DNA from: Hansfordia pulvinata
Lineage: Eukaryota; Ascomycota; Sordariomycetes; Xylariales
Direction of reading: 5' to 3'
Assembly (NCBI GenBank): GCA_006538405.1
Contig: BJKQ01000014.1
Location: 1,301,898 to 1,365,897, forward strand
DNA length: 64,000 bases
Made by a program: the position numbers and the translations under genes
Notes under the pieces: model-generated
What the model saw: only the letters and a program-made list of their open reading frames with translations
Told to the model about the DNA's origin: nothing
Databases searched by the model: none
In this document: positions 11,673-21,640 of the stretch, in pieces
Layout of the letters: each line of letters starts with the position of its first letter
Position numbering within the stretch: the first letter of the stretch is position 1

Positions 11673-13372
11673 TCTGGCCGTTGAAACATACTCGACATCA
11701 TGGTCCTCAGTTGCTCGCGTCTGTGAGAGGGTCGTTGTGCCTTCTGATAATGGAGCAGATCTTGCAGACCGAAACCAAGGCAGGCGAAACATGTCCGTCC
11801 ATGGGTTGCCAAGAGCGATGCCTCTCATATGTTTTGATTGAATGTTTGGCTTTGTGGGCGGGTCCCGCGAGACCGGTTCCTGCGTAACCACGAACTCAGA
11901 CGCTCAAAGCGAGCGGCTCTATCGAAAAACCTCCTTAGTCACCTTTCCATTCGGGGGCTTTGCCTTTGCAACAGGATTCAAGGTCCACGGTTGGAGACAT
12001 GACAGGACCTGCTGATCCATCTTCATTTTTCCGTGTACCATCTGACGGGAAGCGTTTTGCATTTCTTCCTCGAGCCAGTCCTCAGATACATAGCACACTT
12101 ACACTTATAAATAATAATCTACTTTGAAGCGACATCCACTCGGGCGGGTGCGCCCCAGCTCACATTTCTTGTAGACGTTGCGAGAAGGGTCATTTTAACG
12201 CAATGCTTGTCGTGTCAAGGTAGTTTTCGTACCACGGTTAAGGTCAATAGAAGAGCATGGCAATTTGTCCTTGACTCGCGTCAAAGTCTGCCAACGTGAA
12301 CTGGCTGTTCCATGTACTCAAAACAAACAGCGGGTAGATCGCGGATGGGGGTGTACGAGCTTGTGCTGGCCCGTCGACCAATCTGACGGGACGGCGCCGT
12401 TGTGGCAGCAACAGTGGTCAGTCCCAATGCGCCGTTTTCTTGACGGCTCGACGGCTATCATTCCATCGCCTAGCTTTCCCAAGGCCACGCAGCTGCGAGT
12501 GGTCGGTATGTGTATGGCGAGGTGATGAGGGGCGGGGCTCACAGTTACGGTGTTGGGGACGGAATCGAGCGTGGGCCGCTTTCGTTGCCGTCCCCTCCAC
12601 ACAGCCGCATTCGCCGCAAGCACTGCACCCCTTCCCCCCCCGGATTCCTAATGGCATGACCTGTTTTGCGCATGTTCCCGAAAGAAGCGGAATGTTGCAC
12701 TGCGGCTCGAGTTGATATGACGGTAACCCGTACATGATCACCAAGATGCGCTACCGCTGATCGTCCCAAGATATGTGTCCAAGTGACTGGAAGATAGATA
12801 TAATATTCCAGCAAGCAGCCAAAAAACGATTACAAAGCCGGCCGTGATTTAGCCGTCACTTTCACAGGATATGGCATCGAGTCTAAGAACATTGACGGAC
12901 AACAAGCTTGAGGTCGTCGCCCGACGCAATGTGTGAACTGCCTTATAATTGAAGCCGGTCTATGCTGACTTTACGGGTGCGCAACGAAGCGTAATGGGTT
13001 GGTCTTGAAACATGCGGAATGAGCAAATTGTAACCCCATGCGTACACTCGTACGCGTGCGCCTCCATCGTGAAGGGGCGCGCATCAAACCCCACGGGGAT
13101 ACAAGGTGGGCCAGAACCACACTCGGCATGTGATGCACTTGAAGCCGCGTCCGTCTTACATAGCGTGGTGATGCACCAATTGTCGGGCGAGGGCGGCCTG
13201 GACTAACGGACTCAGTCCCGGCCCTGTTGGGCCGCTTCCATTTTGGTGCAGCGATCTCGATTGAGGATGAACACACCGTCGCAACGTGATAGCCCGGACT
13301 CCCCCGCAGAATTGCGCGTGGGTGAGCAACAAGCTCAGAAGTTTAAGCAAGAGAATTCCCAGAGAGAGTGAC
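11673..13372. other. Convergent intergenic region between SLA1 and the TLC-domain gene
   Basis: This is the shared 3' flank of two converging genes. I found no gene. An AT-rich patch at about 12102-12122 (TTATAAATAATAATC) could be a polyadenylation element for SLA1. Confidence 0.5.
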
Positions 13373-14524
13373 TCAGGCGGGAGGGGGGGTTTCTGTGTCT
13401 TCCCCGTCGAGCAAAGTGCCACGACGGGGCCGCATCTTGAGCTCAGAGTCTGCGGCCTTGTCGTCGGCGCCGGTAGCAGAAGCGGCGGCGGTGTCTGAAA
13501 CCTTAGCGGGCTTCGCTTGGGCCTTGTTGGCGGTCTCGTCGTCTGTGGGTTCGAATCTCTTTCTCACAGCATCAATCATCTTGAAGAACCAATAGAAGTT
13601 GAGCGAGTTGAGAGTCATGTTGGCGCCAATGTAGATTGCGGCCAGCCACAAAGGAATCGTGGTGGCAGGGCCAACGAAGGCCATGGTGTCGGCGTACTGG
13701 GCGGGGAATGCGGTAGCGGTAGCCACTTCGGGATCGAGGGTCGAGGGGACGACAGGGGCATTGTTGAGGCCCGACCAGATGTCTTTGGCGACCATGAGGG
13801 ATTGGTAGGTACCCCACACCAAGCGAGCCGAGAAAAAGGTTGCGATGAGGATGATGCCATTGTATAGCTGAAGTTTGCCACCCGTCATGCCGAGCTTGTC
13901 GCAGAACCAGTGGATGTTGAGGAAAGGAGAGGAGAGCTCCCAGAGGATGAAGTTTGTGCTGTAGTAGTTGACGAAGGGGCGCTTGGGTGAGGGAAAGTAC
14001 GTCAGCCAGCGACCCAGGTCCTTGAGGGCGAATCAACTTACAAAACCAAAAGAGTAGACAAGCAGGGCGCTCACGGCATGGGCGAGCATGCCGAGGCCGA
14101 AGATGTTGAGGTTAGAGGCGGTGATGATGAGGTCCCAGAGAAAGTAGCCGCAAGCGAGAGCCTGGATCATGGCGGAGGCACCGTCGTAGCCCCAGATGCG
14201 TTCCTGCCAGTCCATGTTGCGGCGCTCGTCGTCGACAAACATGACCCAGAGGGCGAGGGCATTGATGGTGGTACTCTGGACGAGAGAGACGACATGGACG
14301 TCCCAGTTGAGGCGCTTGCTCGGGGACAAGGCGGCATACTGGGCAGGGAAGAATCGGCGGGAGAGAATGGGCGAGACGACAGCGCCGACGAAGTGATAAC
14401 AGGCGGCGATGAGCAGGACCTCGTGGATGTGCAGCGGGAGGGTCGGGAGCGACAGGCGGTCGGCCCAGGGCTGGACGGCCTGGGTGAGGGCCGGGAAGGG
14501 CGGGATGGGGAAGGGGTCCCTCAT
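13373..14524 (-). CDS. TLC-domain (TRAM/LAG1/CLN8) ER membrane protein, TMEM56/YPR114W-like
   Basis: The protein has 363 residues from two exons, read on the minus strand as 14524-14042 then 13981-13373. Intron 13982-14041 (60 nt) starts GTAAGT, has GCTGACG as branch site and ends CCCAAG, with a codon-boundary junction. I chose the start MRDPFPIPPFP at 14524 over an in-frame ATG 45 bases upstream because it begins the conserved block. Features include LNWDVHVVSLVQS, a WGYDGASAMIQALACGYFLWD helix and about six hydrophobic spans, followed by a charged Ala/Lys tail. TLC proteins sit in the ER; some act in ceramide synthesis or lipid sensing. The Lag1 catalytic HH motif of true ceramide synthases is not evident, so I call it a non-synthase TLC protein of unknown activity. 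Confidence 0.85.
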
Positions 14525-16276
14525 GGCTGCTGATTCGAGGTTGCGGTTGCTGGTGCGGGTGGCAATCAATCGCGAGGGTCAGCGGGGAGGCGCTGCGATG
14601 CGACGGTGCGGGTGGAGAGGGCGATGTTCGGGGAAGAGGAGGACTGACGAAGAACCAGGTGCATCCAATGCACCCTTGGTCGCAAGGAGTGTGGAGCGCG
14701 AGCGGCAGGAAGGCACGAAGGGTCGAGCCAGGGCAGCTAACTGGTAGGTCGATCCAGGCGGACGGATTTATACAGGCACGACCGAGTAAGTATGATGAGC
14801 AGCCGAGGCTACCCAACCTAACTTCCTAGTAGCTGTCCGTACGTAGATCCGAAGCCGACTTGGTTTTTGTTGGGGAAATAGGTTAGGTACGGAGTCAAGG
14901 CCAACCTTTGGCGAGGTGAGAGATAGCTCGCACAAGTAAGCCCGACAGACGGAGGGAAGGGGGCAGAACGCAGGGGTGGCTGCGAAGCTCAGGCCCAGGC
15001 GACCGTAAGCTTTTAAGTTATTAGCACGCGGTCGGGCGTCTGGCGCAGCCGGGTGGTGACCGCCCTGCCATGTGAGGTTATTTTCAGACACCGACCGTGT
15101 GTTGCTATGCGGTGCTGTGCTCGAATGTCATGGGGCACCAGCCGGGCGGCTCCCGTCTGTGCCTGGAGGCGTGTACACGTCAAGAACAGGAAGACAACCA
15201 AGCAGCCAGTCCAGGTGGCGACTGTACTCAGGTACCAGAATACCGTAAGCACTCGGCCACCCTGACGCGCGTGTTGGTCTATCACGAGGCGGAGTCAAGT
15301 CGAGCACCGCGCACCAGCATCCGCCACGCACCCAGACGACACATGTGCGGAATGCATGACATGGTTGTAAGACAGGTGACGGAGTGCTCGTAGACGGGGC
15401 AAATCAAGGGTCCAGCAAGGATCGAAGCACAAGACCAGAGACACGTCCCCCAAGGTACGTGTGTCCGGTGAATGCCAGATAATTGGTATCCTATGTACGG
15501 TAGGTACCAGCTAAGATATCTACCTGCTAGGTACCTTTTCATGGACACTACCTACCTAATTTACCTTACATACAACGGCACAGTTGAGGGCGGTAGTTGG
15601 CTACATGCTGGATGTGTGTATGACATGTACCTTCATCTGCCGAGTACATGTAGCCAATCAGTGTGTGGACCAGATCTATGTGGCCACCACCGCTGTGTGC
15701 CAGCTACTCCTTAGGTAATGGTCCCCCAACTCCAACCACCCGGCTCACTTTCGATGGATCCATACCTACCTCACTCTCTCGCCTGGTCGAATATCACAGC
15801 TCGAGCACCTTCGCCGCGTGCGTGACTTCACTTCCAAGTCTGTCTTGCCATCTGGCCGCTCTCACGGGGCGCCCAGTCATCTGCGATAGACAGCAGGTAG
15901 CAAGCTCTCTCTCAGCCGACGTCGAACACGTGGTGTCTTCGTTCTTCCGGGGCCAGCTGCCGGTACTCTCGCATCTACCACAGCTTCTTCATCGTGTCCC
16001 TCACAGTCGAGCATCCCTAAGCCGCAACTACCAAGGGACTATCTACTAGGATCTCAGGGTGCCTCAGTCTCCCGCGGGCTCACAGGGCCCCTGCAAAGAG
16101 GTTCCCGCGTGCATTGAGCTCGTCGCTGGTTTGTAGGGTCCGAGGCCCTCCGAACCTCGACCCCCTGAGGCCGTGACGGGAGACGGCATCACGATCGCGC
16201 CGGGCCGCAAACAGTGCCTGCCTGGGAGGCCAAGACTTCTCTTGTCAACTTATTCCTTCGGCCAAGTCGACCAAGC
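14525..16276. other. Divergent promoter region between the TLC-domain gene and COG8
   Basis: The two genes point away from each other across about 1.75 kb, with no other gene seen. A cluster of GGTAGGTACC, CTAGGTACCT and CTACCTACC words lies at 15490-15560; the perfect palindrome AGGTACCT is at 15529-15536. Confidence 0.5.
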
Positions 16277-17637
16277 ATGGCCGACTTACTGCATGACTTG
16301 CTGGCCCGTCCAGAAATCACAGTCGGCCATGACTCCGTTCGGGACCGCAAACCCGGAGTTGACTCCGTATCTCTCGACTATCTCTCGGGGCTCTCGGCCA
16401 TGTCCCTTTCACAGGTCGAGTCTTCGGAGCAACAATCTCTCAACCAGTCGTCTCACTCTCTTCTGTTGTCCCTCCAGGCTCTGTCGAAACGTTCTCACAA
16501 GGCCATCATCACATCTGCGGAGAACCACGCCCATCTGTCCAAAACCCTCCCGGCCCTTGCCGCTTCGATCAACGACTTGACCCACGCTCTGCCCAAGTTG
16601 GACCACGAAGCCGTCCGTTTCTCGAGCACGTACCAGAAGTCGGGCGACAACGAGATACTCAACGCTCGCAGAAAAGCCCTGCTGCTGTCACGGAACGTGG
16701 AGCGCCTGGTGGACGCACTCGACCTCCCAACTCTTTTGTCCAGTGCCATAACGACGGGGGCCAGCACGCCCGCCGCCAACTACACGTCCGCTCTGGATCT
16801 CAGCGCGCACGTGCGCAGGCTGCACTCCCTCTACCCCGAGTCTCCTCTGGTATCATCTCTTTCAGCACAGTCTGACGAGGCCATGCAGGCAATGGCCAAG
16901 AACCTGATTGCCAGCCTCCGAGCGCCCGGTCTGAAGCTGGCCTCAGCCTTGCGCACCATCAGCTGGCTGCGCAGAGTTATGCCGGACCTGGATCCGAACG
17001 GCGCCTCGGGCAACGGTGGGGGGCTAGGGGCACTGTTCCTTATCTGCAGACTGTCAACGCTCGCTAATATGTTAGCCGCGCTGGATCCGCTTCGTGACCT
17101 GGCCGACCAGGAACGCCAACGTCAGCGCCAGCAGACGCAGGCGGGCACGTCGTGGTCTGGAGGGCAGCAGACGGAGCGGTATCTGAAAAGGTACATTGAG
17201 ATTTTCCGCGAGCAGAGTTTCGCCATCGTGTCCATGTTCCGCAGCGTGTTCCCGCAAGCACAGGCCCAGACCGCGGACGGAAATATGGCAGCGTCGGCTC
17301 GGGAGGGCGGGAAACAGCAGGACGCTTTGCAACCCATACCGTCGGCCCTCACGACGTTCCCGTTCCATCTAGTGGAGATGCTAACGGAGACGCTGCGGGA
17401 GTACCTGCCGACGGTGAAGGACCAGCCGTCGAGAGACAGTCTGCTGACGCAGGTACTCTACTGCGCGGGCAGTCTGGGCAGGCTGGGGGCGACTTTGGCG
17501 TGCTGCTGGCCACGATAGACGTGAGCGAGGAGGCTGAAAAGGAATGGGCAGAGGTTGTCAAGCGCCACCGCGCCATGGCAGGCCGACTGGAGTCGATAGT
17601 GGGCGCCAAGGATAAGGCCGCAACGGCCACCAAATAA
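16277..17637 (+). CDS. COG8: Conserved oligomeric Golgi complex subunit 8 (one apparent frame break near the C-terminus)
   Basis: Cog8 (Dor1 family) belongs to the COG tethering complex, which returns Golgi enzymes in retrograde vesicles. The single exon starts at MADLLHDLLARPEI (16277). Identifying marks are DYLSGLSAMSLSQVESSEQQ, HSLLLSLQALSKRSHKAI, the LLLSRNVERLVDALDLPTLL helix and YLKRYIEIFREQSFAIVSMF. The frame as written stops at 17518 with a nonsense tail after LGRLG. If the G run 17485-17489 is six instead of five, the reading continues GGDFGVLLATIDVSEEAEKEW to a TAA at 17635-17637, giving 453 residues, and that tail fits fungal Cog8 proteins. No intron can explain the shift, because the available donor-acceptor gaps there are about 20 bases. 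I annotate to the restored stop. The break is either an assembly error or a real truncation of about 45 residues. Confidence 0.88.
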
Positions 17638-18816
17638 TCAATGACACTTGGATGCATTCGGCCCCCTACCCCTACCATGCTGCAAGTAATGCCATTTTCT
17701 ACCCATGCTGGGGTCGGCGATGTACTCGTAGATGCGGCCAATGTGCCGGCTTACTATGTGAAAGGTCCACGTGTGATCGTGCTGCGGTGCAGAGCCGGCT
17801 GCGGCTCCGTATGCGACGGTGGCTGTCGTCGGTCCACGAGTTGGCGGGGCGGTGCCGTGCCGGAAGGCGGAATGGCATCGGGCGCGCTTCATTCCCGTAC
17901 CTCGGGAGTTACTACCTACCTATGTAGACAGCAGCCCGGGTTCGGGCACGGGCAAGCTGCTCAGGCGCATTCTGGCTGGTGACTGAACTGGCGAGACAAC
18001 AAAACACATCCATTTCCTACCTTGAGTGATATGGAGGCTGGCTATCCCACCACGCCAGGCGCGGTGCGATCATGGTGCGGCTGCTGGGCTGTCGTCAGCT
18101 GAACGCAGGCAGAAAACCCCGCGGCAGCTCCGGAGGTGGAAGATAACGGATCGCAAGTCTGCGCGTGCGCTCTCACGACTCATCAGCCGGGGCCGGGGAT
18201 CCGGCGCAGAAGCTGTATGTAGTACATCGAGAATGAAGGCGTGCCTACGAGTACGACGGAGCGGCTGCTCGTACTCCGTACTCGCCGCGGGCCGGCTGAC
18301 TTGGTAGGTGGTAGATGATGTAATTCAAGGGTCCACGGCTGCTTCCCTTGGACCCATGCCGATCCAATTTCTGCGCATACCTGCCCAGCCAAAGTCCGTC
18401 CGAGTCACCACCACGCCTGGACAACAAGTCAAGGTTGGCTTCGACTGCTGCTCTCCCCCTCGTTACTTCACCATCTTCTTCGCCGGCACGCCATATCCCA
18501 GGACCCCGGCCTGCCTCCCTCATTACCCCCGGATCTGCACCTCTGCAGCTTCGTGCTCCAGACGCCAAGTGCTGCGATCGCAGACGTCCCGCTCCCCCGT
18601 CCCAGTACAAGCAACATCGCAACCGCTCGCGTCCTTCCGATGCGCCGGCAGCATCTGACGAGCGCCTATCAATTGACCAGGGTCCTCCATCTGCTTCACG
18701 TGAATCGAGCCTTGATGAGCCATTGATCCCGGGCCGATTTTGTGTTCCGCGCCACGCCGGCCTGTTCCACCCAGCCGTCGACTGGACGCCCTCGAGCGTC
18801 TGGGCAGGATCCCGTG
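17638..18816. other. Intergenic region between COG8 and HEM25
   Basis: I see no gene. An open frame at 18348-18827 reads only low-complexity Ser/Pro sequence and overlaps the HEM25 leader, so I treat it as chance. Confidence 0.5.
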
Positions 18817-19927
18817 ATGTCTGGTGATTCGGCTACCCCCGGCTGAAGCCGTCGTCTTCTTCCCGTGAGTCCTACCTCCGAAAGACTTGTGTCCTCGCAT
18901 ACACACCTACGGGCATACCAAAGCCCCAGCTGGGCCTCTCCTTCGTCCATGCGGCCTCGCAACATATCCACTAAACCATTGCTCGCCTGCGCGAGAAACA
19001 GCTGTCTTCCACTTCGCCGCCGGCCTGGGCTCTGGCGTCTCAGGGGCCGTGCTTTTACAACCCATCGACCTGCTCAAAACCAGAGTCCAGCAGTCCGGCT
19101 CCCGATCCATCCGCTCCGCTGTCCGCGACATCGCCAGCTCCCCGAATGCCATCGCTGCCTTCTGGAGGGGCACCGTTCCCTCGGTGCTGCGCACCGGCTT
19201 CGGCTCCGCCATCTACTTCACCTCCCTCAATTCGATCCGCCAGCAAGCCGCCACATTGACCGCCCTGGCCCCCTCTCTCGCTGCCGCCTCTGCCGCCTCC
19301 GGCTCCCGCCACTCTTCGTCCTTGCCGAAGCTCTCCAACACGGCCAACTTGGTCGCTGGCGCCACTGCCCGCGCCTTTGCCGGCTTTGTTCTTATGCCCT
19401 TGACCGTCATCAAAGTCCGCTACGAGTCCAACCTCTACTCCTACCGATCCATCGCCACCGCTGCCAAGGACATATACAGAGCCGAACGTATTCCTGGCTT
19501 CTTTGCAGGTTTCGGCGCCACTGCCATCCGCGATGCCCCTTACGCCGGCCTTTACGTCCTCACGTACGAGCAGTTCAAGCGTCGTCTAAGTGCCTTGGGA
19601 ACTTCCACTGCCACGATGCAGGGGTCGCTTCCCGCTTTCGTCAACTTCGCATCCGGAGCCATGGCTGGCGCGGTCTGCTCCTTCATCTCTAACCCTTTCG
19701 ACGCAATCAAAACTCGAATCCAACTGCAGCCCCGCGAATATAGGAATCTGGTACAAGCTTGTCGCAAGATGGTGGCCGAGGAAGGCGCCCGCTCACTCTA
19801 CGATGGCCTGGCGCTACGCATGACGAGGAAGGCTATAAGTTCGGCACTCGCGTGGATGCTTTACGAGGAATTTGTGCGAAGAGCCGAGGAAGCACCTTGG
19901 AGTCGCAGGGCAAGTGGCCATGTTTGA
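18817..19927 (+). CDS. HEM25: Mitochondrial glycine transporter Hem25/SLC25A38
   Basis: This inner-membrane carrier imports glycine for 5-aminolevulinate synthesis, the first step of heme formation. The preferred model has exons 18817-18823 and 19002-19927, giving 310 residues that begin [14 protein letters not shown]. The 178-nt intron starts GTGATT (weak), has a CACTAAAC branch site at about 18970 and ends AAACAG. The unspliced alternative starts at 18887 and adds an unconserved MCPRIHTYG leader. The three carrier repeats show QPIDLLKTR (residues 22-30), [12 protein letters not shown] and [11 protein letters not shown]. The second is the SLC25A38-type signature and separates this protein from other carriers. 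The gene converges on the RS-rich gene with a 280-bp gap. Confidence 0.92.
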
Positions 19928-20206
19928 TAGATTTGTAACAAAACCAACACCAATGATACCCCCCTCATATCTTGTCCGTGGCCATCTTATCTGCATGGGC
20001 CTTGTCTGGCCAGTCCAGACGCGGCAAATCAGTGAGGAAGTGTCTGTCCCGGAAAAAAAAACGAAAGCCGACTCAGAAGTGCCCCTCTGACAGATCGAGA
20101 GCTACCCCGTTCAGCCGCCAACGCGCAGGTTGCGAAACAAGATATCTTGCCAGATGCCGCGAAAACGCTCAAAAACTCGACCTTCCAACGACAATCTGCA
20201 CTGCGT

Positions 20207-21640
20207 TTACCGGACCCCAGCAAAGTATTTGATCAGCGAAGGTGACCTGCTGCGGCTGTGATGCTTCTTGTCCTTCTTCTTCTTCTCTCGGACCCATTCA
20301 AAATCGGGCTCCAGGTGTTGGCGGTGGGGCTTGTGATCGTCCATGGTCAACATGAGCATACCGCGCCGCTGCTCGCGGATGTACCGGGTGTGTTGCCACA
20401 AGGTATCCTGCTCAACCTCGGGCACCCATCGCTTGACAATAAGGTATTCGGGGTCCTGAATCACGGGGTCAGTACTCGGCGGAGACGCACCATCCCAAAC
20501 CAAAGCAACACATACCTGGTCGAACTGATAGTCGATGTTGTGGGCGTGAAGCGTCTCCAAAGATAGGTACCTCCGCGCCATTCTGGTGTACGTCGGGCGG
20601 GCCATAGGCTCCTTTTCCTTGTGTTTCTCCTTCTCCTCGTCTTTCTTGACCTTCTTTCCAGCAAGAATGGCATTGATCTCCTTCTCGTCCAGACCCGACT
20701 TGAGAAGCGATTCCTGCAGCTTAGCCTTGTACTCCTTGTCTGCCTTCTCGGCCTCCTCCTGTTCCTTGAGCAGGCGCTCGGCCTCTGCCTTCTTGTACTT
20801 CTCGACCGCTGCCTTCTCGGCCTTTTCTTGACGTTCTTGCTCTTTCTGGGCCTCGTCCTCGTCCTTGAGCCGCTGGAGCTCAATCTTCTGCTTGATGCGC
20901 TTCTCCAGCTCCTCGCGGTCCTTGGCCTCCTGCAGCTGGTCCAGCTCGCGCTTGGCTTCGCGGAGCTCGTACTCTTCCTTGGCCGTACGCTCGCGGATCT
21001 TCTCGTCGTGCTCAATTTTCTTGGCAAGCTTCAGCTCCCGCAGCTCTCTCTGGGCCTGCTCCAGCTCGTAGTCCCGCTTCTTCATGTCCAGTTCTTTCTC
21101 GTACTCGCGACGTTTGCCGTCAGCCTCGCGCTCATAGTCGCGGCGGATATGCTCCAGGGCAAAGCGCTCGCGGGCGTGGCCGGCGCTAGATCGTGATCGC
21201 GACGGGAGCGAGAGCGGGAGCGAGACCTTGAGCTATCGGGGAATGGCGGCGGTGGGATCGGGGGCGGCTGGAATGGCGGCGACGGCGATGGACCACTTTG
21301 AGGTTATCGTCCGACTCATCATCATCATTCGAGTCCGAGTTGTGCACATTGTTGTTGATGATGATGTTGTTGGGAGGGGAGGAGACTCGGGGCGAGCTAG
21401 ACGGCCGCTGCCGCGAGCGCGAGCGCGACCGGTGATTCCGGGTCCTGATGACCATGCGGTCCTGCTCCGCGGGGTGCCGGTATGGCTCTTCCGGGTAGTA
21501 GCGGTGCTGCGGGCGGGGGGCTCGGCGTAGCGCACCGGCCGGCGCGGGGGTGAGCCGTGGCCGTGGGAGAAGTGAATGTCAAACTCGGACTCGCTGTCGT
21601 CCGAGTACTGGGGGTATCTGCCACCGCTGTATCTGGCCAT
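20207..21640 (-). CDS. RS-rich, highly charged coiled-coil protein of unknown function (three apparent frame breaks)
   Basis: I know of similar unnamed proteins in Pezizomycotina but no function. Read from ATG 21640 (MARYSGGRYPQYSDDSESEF), the frame breaks three times. Each break closes by adding one base to a homopolymer on the + strand: G6 at 21515-21520, T3 at 21297-21299 and G3 at 21204-21206. With these, and intron 20456-20515 removed (GTATGT to TTCAG, 60 nt, itself stop-free), the protein is 458 residues. Its order is a Tyr/His/Pro-rich head, an Arg-Ser block, Asn/Asp-rich NNIIINNNVHNSDSNDDD, a Pro-rich stretch, RSRSRSRS repeats, then a Glu/Lys/Arg coiled coil of about 200 residues. A conserved tail follows (RPTYTRMARRYLSLETL, DPEYLIVKRWVPE) and it ends KKKKDKKHHSRSRSPS. 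The RS and basic parts hint at a nuclear RNA-linked role, which is inference only. Confidence 0.75.

Noticed and set aside
13545..13560. tRNA-like B box (GGTTCGAATCTC)
   Set aside because: It lies inside the coding sequence of the TLC-domain gene and no cloverleaf forms.
18348..18827. 159-codon open frame upstream of HEM25
   Set aside because: Ser/Pro/Arg low-complexity sequence with no family resemblance, overlapping the HEM25 start and leader.
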